Source: Streptomyces sp. NRRL B-3428 (GTDB lineage Bacteria > Actinomycetota > Actinomycetes > Streptomycetales > Streptomycetaceae). From it: a stretch of DNA of 64,000 bases. The notes below the pieces were generated by a model. It was not told the origin of the DNA and did not search any database. It saw only the letters and a program-made list of their open reading frames with translations. The position numbers were made by a program, and so were the translations under genes. Positions 20,043 through 28,151 of this stretch are shown in pieces; position 1 is the first letter of the stretch; every line of letters starts with the position of its first letter. Location: contig JOGW01000018.1 in the NCBI GenBank assembly GCA_000721375.1, forward strand, positions 124,001 through 188,000. The letters are read 5' to 3'.

Positions 20043-21605
20043 ATGAGGCGAGCACGATCGCGCGGCACCAGGGTTGTATGGGGAGCGGCGGTGGCCGCGG
20101 CCGTCGCCGCGGGGACGCTGGTGGTGATGCCGCAGGCATCCGCCGCCACCGGCGGGGTCACCGGCTATGCGACCCAGAACGGAGGCACCACCGGCGGTGC
20201 GGGCGGCGCGACGGTGCGCGCCACCACCGGGACCCAGATCCATGAGGCGCTGTGCAACCGCGCCGACAGCAGCACACCGATCACCATCCAGGTCGAGGGC
20301 ACGATCAACCATGCCAACACCGCCAAGGTGTCGGGCGAGAGCTGCAACACCGCCGCCGGCGTCATCGAGCTCAAGCAGATCAGCAATGTCACGCTCGTCG
20401 GGGTCGGCAGCGGCGCCGTCTTCGACCAACTGGGCATTCACATCCGTGAGTCCAGCAACATCATCGTCCAGAACGTGACGGTGAAGAACGTGAAGAAGTC
20501 CGGGTCACCCGTCTCGAACGGCGGCGACGCCATCGGCATGGAGACCGACGTGCGCAACGTCTGGGTCGACCACGTCACGCTGGAGGCCTCGGGCGGTGAA
20601 TCCGAGGGCTACGACGGGCTGTTCGACATGAAGGACAACACCCAGTACGTGACCTTGTCGTACAGCATCCTGCGCAACTCGGGCCGCGGCGGCCTCGTCG
20701 GTTCCAGTGAGACCGAGCTCTCCAACAACTTCATCACGTACCACCACAACCGGTACGAGAACCTCGACTCCCGCGTCCCGCTGCTCCGCGGCGCCACCGC
20801 CCACATCTACAACAACCACTACGTGAGCGTGAACGAGTCCGGCATCAACTCCCGGGCCGGCGGCAAGGCGAAGGTGGACAACAACTACTTCGAGGACTCC
20901 AAGGACGTACTCGGCACCTTCTACACGACCGCGGCCGGGTACTGGCAGGTCGGCGGGAACGTCTTCGACAACGTGACCTGGTCGGCGGCGAGTTCCGACT
21001 ACAAGCCGGCCGGTCCGAACCCGACGTCCAACACGAGCATCAGCGTTCCGTACGCCTACAGCCTCGACTCCGGGGACTGCGTTCCGGACGTCGTCGGCCG
21101 CACCGCGGGCGCCGGCAAGGGGCTGCAGGTCTCGGACGGAAACTGCACCCCGACGACCCCGGCGCCGTCCCCGGACCCGACCACACCCGCTCCGACCACG
21201 CCCGCGCCGACCACCCCGGCTCCGACCACGCCGCCGAGCGGCACCAACCTCAGCATCGGCGCCGGTTCGGACGGGTCGAGCAAGGCCGACGGGACCAGCT
21301 ACGGCAACGTGCGCGACGGGAACATGAGCACCTACTGGTCGCCCTCGGGCGCCACGGGATCCATCTCGATCAAGTGGGGCTCGCCGACGACCGTCTCGAA
21401 GCTCGACATCCGTGAGGAGGCGTCGGCCGTCGGCCGTATCGGCTCCTGGCGTGTCCTGAACGCCGACACCGGTGCCGTCCTGGCCTCGGGCAGCGGCGCG
21501 GGCGTCATCTCCGTCCCGGCGACGACTCTGAGCAAGGTCACCTTCGAGATCACCGGCTCGACGGCGACTCCCCGGGTCGCGGAGTTCGGGACGTACGCCG
21601 GCTAG
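20043..21605 (+). CDS. Secreted pectate lyase (PL1) with C-terminal carbohydrate-binding-like domain
   Basis: A 520-aa protein. Signal peptide to about residue 38 (VVMPQASA/ATGG), then a parallel beta-helix PL1 domain (about 40-370) with NVWVDHVTLE, YDGLFDMKDNTQYVTLSYS, and the catalytic-arginine region (NLDSRVPLLRGATAHIYNNHY). A Pro/Thr linker of PTTPA repeats (about 380-400) leads to a 120-residue F5/8 discoidin-like domain (KADGTSYGNVRDGNMSTYWSP). It cleaves polygalacturonate by Ca-dependent beta-elimination outside the cell. ATG 20043 follows GGGGAGCGAC. Confidence 0.92.
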   Translation: MRRARSRGTRVVWGAAVAAAVAAGTLVVMPQASAATGGVTGYATQNGGTTGGAGGATVRATTGTQIHEALCNRADSSTPITIQVEGTINHANTAKVSGESCNTAAGVIELKQISNVTLVGVGSGAVFDQLGIHIRESSNIIVQNVTVKNVKKSGSPVSNGGDAIGMETDVRNVWVDHVTLEASGGESEGYDGLFDMKDNTQYVTLSYSILRNSGRGGLVGSSETELSNNFITYHHNRYENLDSRVPLLRGATAHIYNNHYVSVNESGINSRAGGKAKVDNNYFEDSKDVLGTFYTTAAGYWQVGGNVFDNVTWSAASSDYKPAGPNPTSNTSISVPYAYSLDSGDCVPDVVGRTAGAGKGLQVSDGNCTPTTPAPSPDPTTPAPTTPAPTTPAPTTPPSGTNLSIGAGSDGSSKADGTSYGNVRDGNMSTYWSPSGATGSISIKWGSPTTVSKLDIREEASAVGRIGSWRVLNADTGAVLASGSGAGVISVPATTLSKVTFEITGSTATPRVAEFGTYAG

Positions 21606-21642
21606 CGGATCGAGGCGTACGTCGGCCGGTAGGTCTGTGGAA

Positions 21643-21684
21643 CATGCAGGGCCGCGCCCCAGAAGGGAGGCGCGGCCCTGCATG
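21643..21684 (+). terminator. Terminator after the pectate lyase
   Basis: Perfect 16-bp stem CATGCAGGGCCGCGCC / 21669-21684. Confidence 0.85.
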
Positions 21685-21749
21685 TACGTGCCGTACGTCG
21701 CTGAGGTAGACCCTGTCCGGGACCGCACCACCGAAACGGGGAGTCACCG

Positions 21750-22418
21750 ATGGCGATCACGCTGGCCGAAGAGATCATGCTGCTGTCCCTGGACGACGAG
21801 TCCGGGGCGGCCAAGCAGCGGCAGGCCGCCGCATGGGCGGTCGCGGGCGGGCTGCTGCTCGACCTCGTGCTCGCCGGGCGGGTGGCGGTGGCGGGCAAGC
21901 GGGTCGCGGTGGCCGACGCGACGCCCACCGGTGAGCCGCTGCTCGATGAACGCCTTGCGCTGCTCAAGGCCTGGATCGGCGACCGGGACGGGCGCCGCGT
22001 GACCGACTGGCTCACCAAGGACCAGTCCAAGGCCGTCGCCCCGACCGTCGAGCGGCTGTGCGCGCGGGGCGTGGTCGTGGAGGAGAAGCGCAAGGCGATG
22101 GGGCTTTTCCCCGTACGCCGCTATCCCGAGGCCGACGGCACCGTGGAGCGGGAGCTGCGGGACCGGCTGAGCACCGTCGTGCTGCACGCCGGCGAACCGG
22201 ACGCCCGTACCGCCGGTCTGATCGCCCTGATCCACGGGGCGGGTCTGCACGAGGCGGCCTTCCCCGGCAGGCGCCGCAAGGACCTGGCCGCGCGGATGGA
22301 GCAGGTGACGGACGGCCAGTGGGCCGGCGAGAGCGTACGCGCCGCCATCCGCGACATGCAGGCGCTGATGGCGGCGGTCACGGCTGCCACGGTGGCGACG
22401 GTGGTCGCGGCCGGCTGA
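21750..22418 (+). CDS. GOLPH3/VPS74 family (GPP34) protein
   Basis: A 222-aa protein beginning MAITLAEEIMLLSLDDESG, the strand-helix start of the GPP34 fold, with a basic patch (KGRRKD-like, FPGRRRKDLAARMEQVTDGQ) and a hydrophobic C terminus (AAVTAATVATVVAAG). Eukaryotic relatives bind PI4P and recruit Golgi glycosyltransferases. Streptomyces has several paralogues of unsettled role at the membrane. GGGGAG lies eight bases before ATG 21750. Confidence 0.85.
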   Translation: MAITLAEEIMLLSLDDESGAAKQRQAAAWAVAGGLLLDLVLAGRVAVAGKRVAVADATPTGEPLLDERLALLKAWIGDRDGRRVTDWLTKDQSKAVAPTVERLCARGVVVEEKRKAMGLFPVRRYPEADGTVERELRDRLSTVVLHAGEPDARTAGLIALIHGAGLHEAAFPGRRRKDLAARMEQVTDGQWAGESVRAAIRDMQALMAAVTAATVATVVAAG

Positions 22419-22588
22419 GGTCTGCCATCCGTCCATGGTCAACCGCCCAGGTATGACCAGCATGTTCCCGTGACAGCCCGTATCTCCCCGTGATGACCCG
22501 CATGTCCCCGCCCGTGCGCCACCCCGCCCCGATGACCTACCCTCAGCCGGCTCGCCCGGAGGCCGGGCGGGACCGAGGGAGGCGTGGG

Positions 22589-23287
22589 ATGCAGGGGCGG
22601 GGAGCGGGCAAGGGACTGCGGGTGGCCGGCTGGGTGCTGGGGCTGCTCGGGGTCGTGCTGATCGCCGGGCTCGTCTACGGGATGGGACAGTTCCGTGGCG
22701 TCACGGTCCGGGGTGATTCGATGGGACCCACGTACGTTCCGGGCGACCGGCTGGTCGTCGAGCAGGTCGAGAGCGATGAGATCCGCCGGGGCGATCTGGT
22801 GCTCGTCACGATGCCCGAGCTCAGAGACGGCGCGACGGCTCTGCGGCGGGTGATCGGGACCGGCGGGGACGAGGTCGCTTGCTGCGACGGCGGGCGAGGA
22901 CCCCTCACCGTGAACGGGCGACCCCTCGACGAGCCGTACCTGAAGGACGGCGAGGCGGGTGCCTTCGGCGACTCGTACGAGGTGAAGGTGCCCGAAGGGC
23001 GGTTGTTCCTGCTCGGGGACGACCGGGCCAACTCGAACGACTCCCGCTACTCGGAAGACGGCGGGCCGGGCACGGCCGCCGTCGCGGATGTGCGGGGGCG
23101 GGTGCGCGAAGGCGACTCCGCGGCGCCCCTGTTCCTGGCGGCGGCCGGGCTCGGCGGCGGCGTCAGCCTGCTGCTCGGCATCGGTCTCGGCATCGGCGGA
23201 TACGTGACGGGGCGCCGGGCACGCAGGCAGCTCCAGCAGTGGCCGCCCGCCGCCGCGCCGTGGCAGGCATGGCCTGGCAACGGCTGA
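22589..23287 (+). CDS. S26 family signal peptidase-like membrane protein (catalytic Lys replaced)
   Basis: A 232-aa protein with an N-terminal membrane helix (residues 13-32), a C-terminal helix (about 187-213) and the S26 domain between. Box B (VRGDSMGPTYVPGDRLVVE) keeps the nucleophile Ser44, and box E (LFLLGDDRANSNDSRY) is intact. Box D reads ALRRVIGTGGDEVACCDG, with Arg86 where the general-base Lys normally sits. The CC pair is usual in Streptomyces type I peptidases. ATG 22589 is chosen because GGGAGG lies six bases upstream; the frame opens at 22490 without such support. It may be inactive or use another base. Confidence 0.82.
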   Translation: MQGRGAGKGLRVAGWVLGLLGVVLIAGLVYGMGQFRGVTVRGDSMGPTYVPGDRLVVEQVESDEIRRGDLVLVTMPELRDGATALRRVIGTGGDEVACCDGGRGPLTVNGRPLDEPYLKDGEAGAFGDSYEVKVPEGRLFLLGDDRANSNDSRYSEDGGPGTAAVADVRGRVREGDSAAPLFLAAAGLGGGVSLLLGIGLGIGGYVTGRRARRQLQQWPPAAAPWQAWPGNG

Positions 23288-23312
23288 TCCCGGGGCCTGT
23301 TCGGCCAGTGAC

Positions 23313-24179
23313 TCAGCCGCGGTCCAGGAACTCCTCGATCAGCGGGGCGATCGCGTGGAGGTGGTCCTCCAGCGCGAAGTGCCCCGTGTCGAAGACGTGC
23401 AGTTCCGCGTCCGGTACGTCACGGAGGTAGGCGTGCGCGCCCGGTTCGGGGAAGAAGAGGTCGTTCGAACCCCAGGTGATCAGGGTCGGCGGACGGTGCG
23501 TGCGCAGCCAGGCCTGCCAGTCGGGGTACGCGGCCACATTGGACTTGTAGTCGTACGCCAGGGCGAGTTGGGCTTCCTTGCGGCCGGGCAGGTCGAGGAA
23601 GTGCTGGTCGAGAGTCCAGCTCTCGGGGGCGATCAGTTCGGGGGCGGCCGTGCCGCCCTCGTACTGCGCGCGGGTGCCCTCCAGGGTGAGCAGGTCGCGG
23701 ATCGTCTTCTCCGCCCCCGGTGTCTCGGGGGTCAGCGCGGCGAAGGCGCGGGCGCCGTCGGAGAGCCCCTCCTCGTACGCGTTGCCGTTCTGGACGATCA
23801 GGCCAGTGATCTGCCCGGGCCGGCGCTGCGCGAGGCGGAAGCCGACCGGTGCGCCGAAGTCGAAGAGGTAGAGCGCGAAGCGGTCGAGTCCCATGCGCTC
23901 GACGAAGCCGTCGACGGTGTCGGCGAGCCGGTCGAAGGAGTACGGGTAGTCCGCCGGAGCCGACGTGTGCCCGAAGCCCGGGTAGTCGGGGGCTATCAGC
24001 CGGAAACGCGAGCCGAGCACGTCGAACAGCCGGCGGAACTGGTGCGAGGCCGAGGGGAACCCGTGCAGCAGAAGCAGCACGGGAGCGTCCGCGCGCTCGG
24101 GCAGGGACTCCCGGTAGAAGACGTCGACCCCGTCGACGTCGATACGGCGGTGGACGGTACGGCCCAGGTCAAAGCTCAT
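23313..24179 (-). CDS. Alpha/beta-hydrolase with Asp nucleophile (epoxide hydrolase/dehalogenase type)
   Basis: A 288-aa protein with oxyanion motif LLLLHGFPSASHQFRRL, nucleophile elbow LYLFDFGAPVGFRLA (Asp rather than Ser), cap region with Tyr residues, a second acid segment (ITWGSNDLFFPEPGA) and catalytic His (FDTGHFALEDH). This combination is that of epoxide hydrolases and haloalkane/haloacid dehalogenases. GAGGAG precedes ATG 24179. It is divergent from the CGNR regulator with repeated half-sites between them. The substrate is unknown. Confidence 0.85.
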   Translation of the reverse strand: MSFDLGRTVHRRIDVDGVDVFYRESLPERADAPVLLLLHGFPSASHQFRRLFDVLGSRFRLIAPDYPGFGHTSAPADYPYSFDRLADTVDGFVERMGLDRFALYLFDFGAPVGFRLAQRRPGQITGLIVQNGNAYEEGLSDGARAFAALTPETPGAEKTIRDLLTLEGTRAQYEGGTAAPELIAPESWTLDQHFLDLPGRKEAQLALAYDYKSNVAAYPDWQAWLRTHRPPTLITWGSNDLFFPEPGAHAYLRDVPDAELHVFDTGHFALEDHLHAIAPLIEEFLDRG

Positions 24180-24223
24180 GGTGCGCGTCTCCTCGGATTC
24201 ACATGCATCCTCGTCGCTGATAC

Positions 24224-24280
24224 CCATTAGTCTGGTCGCTGGACTTCTAATGTGTCAAGAGGTCGAGGTAGCATTAGTCT
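24224..24280. promoter_or_regulatory. Three CATTAG half-sites between divergent genes
   Basis: CCATTAGTCT (24224-24233), CTAATG (24247-24252, inverted) and GCATTAGTCT (24271-24280) sit in the 102-bp gap between the hydrolase and the CGNR gene, a plausible binding array for the CGNR protein. The CGNR mRNA may be nearly leaderless, with TAGCAT at 24269-24274 eight bases before ATG. Confidence 0.45.
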
Positions 24281-24281
24281 C

Positions 24282-24899
24282 ATGAGTGACGCCGATGTCG
24301 ATGTCCTGATCGGGGAGCCGCTGGCCCTGGATCTCGTCAACACCCGGCCCGAGGCGCAAGGCGGCGGGCGCGCCGACCTGATCGCCACGCCGGAGCACCT
24401 CGCCGCCTGGCTCGACAGCCAGTCCGAGCGCCTGTCCGACGACCTGCGCGACGACCTGCGCGACGGTGCGGCGGCCACCCCCGCCGATCTGGCGGCACTT
24501 CATTCGGTACGAGCGCACATCGAGGCGGTCGTCGGCGCACTCCTCGGCGGTGCCGTGCCCGCGCCCGCCGACCTGCGTGCCCTGACCGACGCGCAGCGCA
24601 AGGCGCCGGCCGTGCGCGAACTCGGCTGGGACGGCGCGTCCGTCACCGCCGTGGCGCGCCGCGCAGGACCGCTCGGCGCCCGCCTCGCCGCCCACTTCGC
24701 CGAGTCCGCGGCCGAACTCCTCACCGGCCCCGGCGTCGCCCGCCTCAAGGAATGCGAGGCGCACGACTGCGTGCTGGTGTTCCTGCCGGCCCACCCCCGC
24801 CGCCGCTGGTGCTCCGCGGCCCGCTGCGGCAACCGCGTCCGCGTGGCCCGCTACTACCAGCGCCACTCGGGCGGGGCGGGATCCGGACAGAAGCCGTGA
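24282..24899 (+). CDS. CGNR zinc-finger regulator with ABATE domain
   Basis: A 205-aa protein. The N-terminal stress-response ABATE region (IGEPLALDLVNTRPEAQG) is followed by a C-terminal CGNR treble-clef finger (CEAHDC ... RRRWCSAARCGNRVRVARYYQRH). Members are transcription regulators often next to the gene they control, here the divergent hydrolase. Start 24282 gives the family-like beginning MSDADVDVLIGEP. Confidence 0.88.
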   Translation: MSDADVDVLIGEPLALDLVNTRPEAQGGGRADLIATPEHLAAWLDSQSERLSDDLRDDLRDGAAATPADLAALHSVRAHIEAVVGALLGGAVPAPADLRALTDAQRKAPAVRELGWDGASVTAVARRAGPLGARLAAHFAESAAELLTGPGVARLKECEAHDCVLVFLPAHPRRRWCSAARCGNRVRVARYYQRHSGGAGSGQKP

Positions 24900-24910
24900 C
24901 CCCGTGAACG

Positions 24911-24947
24911 CGAAGGACCGCACCCGTCGGTCACGTGCGGTCCTTCG
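24911..24947. terminator. Bidirectional terminator
   Basis: Perfect 13-bp stem CGAAGGACCGCAC / 24935-24947 between the CGNR gene and bL37. Confidence 0.85.
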
Positions 24948-24964
24948 GTCGGCGGATGCGCGGC

Positions 24965-25039
24965 TCAGGTGTTGGGGCGCTTGCCGTGGTTGGCCTTCTT
25001 CTTCTTGCGGGCTCGGCGCTTGTTGCCGCGAGCGGACAT
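24965..25039 (-). CDS. Ribosomal protein bL37 (24 residues)
   Basis: A very short gene reading MSARGNKRRARKKKKANHGK followed by RPNT. The basic run and the NHGKRPN ending match the actinobacterial large-subunit protein bL37 described in mycobacterial ribosomes. GGGAGG lies five bases before ATG 25039. It was found by hand because it is far below usual length cut-offs. The 208 bp to the next gene hold no other gene. Confidence 0.85.
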   Translation of the reverse strand: MSARGNKRRARKKKKANHGKRPNT

Positions 25040-25247
25040 GGGGCCTCCCTACAATCGTGGTGATTTTGGGCGGTTTGCCCAACCCTTGTGAGTCTAGATT
25101 CGGGTGCGGCGGGCGGCGCGAGGAACAGGTGCGGGGGCCTGTTCGTTCAAGGGGATGGGAAAGATCCTCCCTGAGCACTAGGGTGCATCTTTTGCTAACG
25201 CATTACTCTTGACCTAAGGCCACGCAGGGTGGCCATGGAGGAGTGAG

Positions 25248-26129
25248 ATGAGGAGCAGTAACCCGGTCTTCTCGCGACGGGGGTTCAGCCGCGACAACGG
25301 CCAAGCGGGCTTCAACGCCGGGCCGCAGGCCGGGGGCCCCGCAGTAGGCACGCAGGGCAACCCGTACGCGGGCCAGCCCACCGCGGCGCCTACGAACCCT
25401 TACGCGCAGAACCCTTACGCGCAGCAGGACCTCCAGCACGGCGCCCCGCAGGCACCTGTCACCGCCGGTGGCCGGATGACGATGGACGACGTGGTGGCCC
25501 GCACGGGTATCACGCTCGGCCTGGTCGTCGCCGGCGCCACCGTCGCCTGGATCATGGACCTGGCGCTGCCCCTCGCGATCGGCGCAGGCCTGGTCGCGAT
25601 GGTGCTCGCGCTCGTCCAGTCGTTCAAGCGCAAGCCGATCCCCGCGCTGATCCTGACCTACGCGGCGCTCGAGGGTCTCTTCCTCGGCGCCATCAGCAAC
25701 TACGTCAACACGTTCGTGGCACAGGGCGCGGCCATGCAGGCCGTCCTCGGCACCATGGCCGTGTTCGTCACGATGCTGGTCCTCTACAAGACCCGCATCG
25801 TCCGTGTCACCGCGCGCTTCACCCGCTTCCTGATGATCGCGGCGACGGCGTTCGTGGTGCTCACCGCCGTGAACCTGCTGTTCATGGTCTTCGGTGGCGG
25901 CGACGGCCTCGGCTTCCGCAGCGGCGGCCTCGGCATCGTCTTCGGCATCGTCGGCATCCTGCTCGGCGCCTTCTTCCTCGCCCTGGACTTCAAGCAGGTC
26001 GAGGACGGCATCGCCTACGGCGCGCCGCGCGAGGAGTCCTGGATGGCGGCCTTCGGCCTCACCATGACCCTGGTGTGGATCTACCTCGAGATGCTGCGTC
26101 TGGTCTCGATCCTGCAGGGCAGCGACTAG
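25248..26129 (+). CDS. Bax inhibitor-1/YccA-type membrane protein (DUF4870-like N-terminal tail)
   Basis: A 293-aa protein. The first 75 residues are a soluble Gly/Pro/Asn-rich tail with NPYAQ repeats. Seven membrane helices follow (from GITLGLVVAGATVAWIMDL to MTLVWIYLEMLRLVSIL). The conserved core LTYAALEGLFLGAISNYVN and the acidic residues in the last helices fit the BI-1/TMBIM family, whose studied members are pH-sensitive Ca2+ leak channels. GGAGGAG precedes ATG 25248. Confidence 0.9.
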   Translation: MRSSNPVFSRRGFSRDNGQAGFNAGPQAGGPAVGTQGNPYAGQPTAAPTNPYAQNPYAQQDLQHGAPQAPVTAGGRMTMDDVVARTGITLGLVVAGATVAWIMDLALPLAIGAGLVAMVLALVQSFKRKPIPALILTYAALEGLFLGAISNYVNTFVAQGAAMQAVLGTMAVFVTMLVLYKTRIVRVTARFTRFLMIAATAFVVLTAVNLLFMVFGGGDGLGFRSGGLGIVFGIVGILLGAFFLALDFKQVEDGIAYGAPREESWMAAFGLTMTLVWIYLEMLRLVSILQGSD

Positions 26130-26176
26130 CGGTAACGCTGGAAAGCTGCGGCAGTAGCAGGCAGCAGTAGTACGTG

Positions 26177-26208
26177 AAGGGGCTCCCGGTACCTACCGGG
26201 AGCCCCTT
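26177..26208 (+). terminator. Terminator after the Bax-inhibitor gene
   Basis: 15-bp stem AAGGGGCTCCCGGTA / 26194-26208 with a 2-nt loop. Confidence 0.85.
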
Positions 26209-26235
26209 CCACGTATTGCAGGCGTCTGTGTCGTC

Positions 26236-26466
26236 TCAGCGCAGCCTGCGCGCGGCCCTCCTCATGTCGTGCTCATGGATGATCGCTTTGGCGTGGCCAT
26301 ACGCGAGGTCGTACTCGTGGCGCAGCCAGCTGACCTTCTCGTCGAAGCGGAGGAAGGACGGGCCGTCGTCCACGGCGCGGAGCCAGTCGGACACTTCGCG
26401 GCCGGTGCAGTGGGGGATGCGGGCGAGCAGGTTGCGATGGGTCTCCTCGGAGAAGACTAGGGACAT
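26236..26466 (-). CDS. Small DUF4287-like protein
   Basis: A 76-aa protein MSLVFSEETHRNLLARIPHC... with a helical HRNLLARIP / WLRAVDDGPSFLRFDEKVSWLRHEYDLAYGHAKAIIHEH pattern typical of DUF4287 proteins. Function unknown. GGAGG lies five bases before ATG 26466. It is divergent from the next small gene. Confidence 0.75.
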   Translation of the reverse strand: MSLVFSEETHRNLLARIPHCTGREVSDWLRAVDDGPSFLRFDEKVSWLRHEYDLAYGHAKAIIHEHDMRRAARRLR

Positions 26467-26545
26467 CGGCGCCTCCGGACGCTGGCGTATCGGGCGTGTG
26501 GGGTCGGAAGTCCTCTTCACTGCACCGTGCCTGAGCGTTTGGTTG

Positions 26546-26576
26546 TTGGCAATGCCCCGCGAGGGGCACATAGGCT
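26546..26576 (+). promoter_or_regulatory. Promoter giving a probably leaderless mRNA
   Basis: TTGGCA (26546-26551), a 19-bp spacer containing the hairpin TGCCCCGCGAGGGGCA, then TAGGCT (26571-26576). The GTG start codon lies 7 bp downstream, about where transcription would begin. Confidence 0.4.
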
Positions 26577-26582
26577 CGTTCT

Positions 26583-26894
26583 GTGCTTGATACGACGCCT
26601 CTGAACGCAGCCGTGGACCGTTTCGCCGACCGTCTGCGGGCCGCCCCGCAGAGCCGGCTGCAAAGAGGTGCGGCGGCCGAAGCGCTCGCTCTGGCCAGGG
26701 AGTTGGCGCGCAGGGCCCAGATCGACGAGGGCGTCGAGGGCGAGCCGCGGGAGATGCCCGACGCCGGGATGTTCGCCGTCGCGGACCAAGTCACCGTCGC
26801 GGGAAGGGACTTGGCGCTCGTACTGAAAAATCATGGAGCGCTGGCGGAAGCTGTCGCGCTGGTCGAGGAGGCGCTGCAACGCGCCGGTGTGTGA
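26583..26894 (+). CDS. Small hypothetical helical protein
   Basis: A 103-aa, mostly alpha-helical protein (LNAAVDRFADRLRAAPQSRL, AAAEALALARELARRAQI). No family recognised. GTG 26583 has no ribosome binding site, consistent with a leaderless transcript. Codon bias is good. Confidence 0.65.
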   Translation: MLDTTPLNAAVDRFADRLRAAPQSRLQRGAAAEALALARELARRAQIDEGVEGEPREMPDAGMFAVADQVTVAGRDLALVLKNHGALAEAVALVEEALQRAGV

Positions 26895-26907
26895 CCTGTG
26901 AACAGCA

Positions 26908-26944
26908 GTGCGCCGGGGAGCCCCTGTCGGGCTCCCCGGCGCAC
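26908..26944. terminator. Bidirectional terminator
   Basis: Perfect 16-bp stem GTGCGCCGGGGAGCCC / 26929-26944. Confidence 0.85.
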
Positions 26945-26982
26945 TTGCCGTATGGGGGGTCTTCGAAACCGGCGTTCCTGCG

Positions 26983-27867
26983 TCAGGCCGAGGCGATCAC
27001 ACGGTCCGCCAGGATGTACACGTTCTCGTCGCCGCACGCGAAGGTCAGCGAGTAGGCGCCCGAGACTCCGGAGCCGCCGAGCAGCACCGGGGTGTCACCG
27101 CCCTGCAGGGCGGCGGCCAGACGCTCCGCCGTCTCGCGGTGACCGGGGGTCATGCAGAGCGTGGTGCCGTCGGTGAAGACATAGACGTCGAGCGTGCCGA
27201 GCGGGCCCGGGCGTACGTCGCACAGGGCGGTACGGGCGTCGGCGAGGGCCGCGAGGCGGTTCACCGTGTGCTCGTGGTCGCCGGCGAGCGCGGCGCTCTC
27301 CTTGGCGGGGCCGACGGACTGCACCGGCACGAAGTCCGGGTGCGAGGGGTGGCGGCGACGGGCGGCGGCGAGCTCGGGGGAGTCGCCGGGGTGCTCGTCG
27401 GCGGTCGCCAGCTCCTCGGTCTCGGCGAGCTCGAGATCACGCTCGAGGCTCTCCAGGCTGAGGTCGCCGCCGAGCTCACGCTCGAAACCGACGAAGTCGG
27501 CCTGGCGCGGCAGGAACAGCTCCTCCGCCAGGTGCGGCGGCAGGGTGCCGAGCAGCGACGGGGCGTCGGCGGCGTCACGCGCCTCCTGAGCGGCCCAGAA
27601 CGCACGGGCCTCGGCGAGCTCACGCTCGCGCTCCTCGGCCAGCGCCTCGGCGACGGCGCCGCGGATCGCGGCCGTGTCCGGGTGATCCGCGGCCGAGCGG
27701 GCCGCGGGCACGCGCGCCTGGCCGGCCGCGGCGCGGTCGGCCGCGAGCTCGGTGCGCAGGGCGGATATCTGGCGGCGCAGCCCGCGCACGTTGTGCAGGG
27801 CAGCGGCGCCGACCATGGCCGTGGCAGCGGCGATGGCGAGCAGCAGGACACTCAAGGTGACACTCAC
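26983..27867 (-). CDS. Membrane-anchored hypothetical protein with coiled coil
   Basis: A 294-aa protein. Residues 1-24 form one membrane helix (LSVLLLAIAAATAMVGAA), then a coiled coil (VRGLRRQISALRTELAADRAA and EALAEERERELAEARAF). The C-terminal domain (about 185-294) is rich in strands (GTLDVYVFTDGTTLCMTPGH ... SLTFACGDENVYILADRVI). AGGAG lies seven bases before GTG 27867. No function assigned; topology suggests a scaffold at the membrane. Confidence 0.75.
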   Translation of the reverse strand: MSVTLSVLLLAIAAATAMVGAAALHNVRGLRRQISALRTELAADRAAAGQARVPAARSAADHPDTAAIRGAVAEALAEERERELAEARAFWAAQEARDAADAPSLLGTLPPHLAEELFLPRQADFVGFERELGGDLSLESLERDLELAETEELATADEHPGDSPELAAARRRHPSHPDFVPVQSVGPAKESAALAGDHEHTVNRLAALADARTALCDVRPGPLGTLDVYVFTDGTTLCMTPGHRETAERLAAALQGGDTPVLLGGSGVSGAYSLTFACGDENVYILADRVIASA

Positions 27868-28017
27868 TGACGTACTCCTGGTTTCAAAGTCGACCCCCGA
27901 CTTCCTACATCAGCTTGTCGTGCAGTCTTGAAGCTTGTCAGTGGAGAAGGTCACGAATCGGACGGGTCCTTGGACCTCACCCGTATGGGTGTAAGGCGTT
28001 GACCTGCGGAAATGTGA

Positions 28018-28050
28018 CTCCCCCAGGACATTGGTCACATCCTGGGGGAG
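28018..28050. terminator. Terminator hairpin before the thiolase 3' end
   Basis: CTCCCCCAGGA / TCCTGGGGGAG stem of 11 bp. The 284-bp gap 27868-28151 shows nothing else convincing. Confidence 0.65.
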
Positions 28051-28151
28051 ATTGGGTCACGGCCCGGGCTCGGTCATCGCAGGCCGGAACGCATCGTGAC
28101 CGCCCGAGTGCAGCGGGGGACCGGCGTGACTGATCGAGGTGCTCGGCGCGA

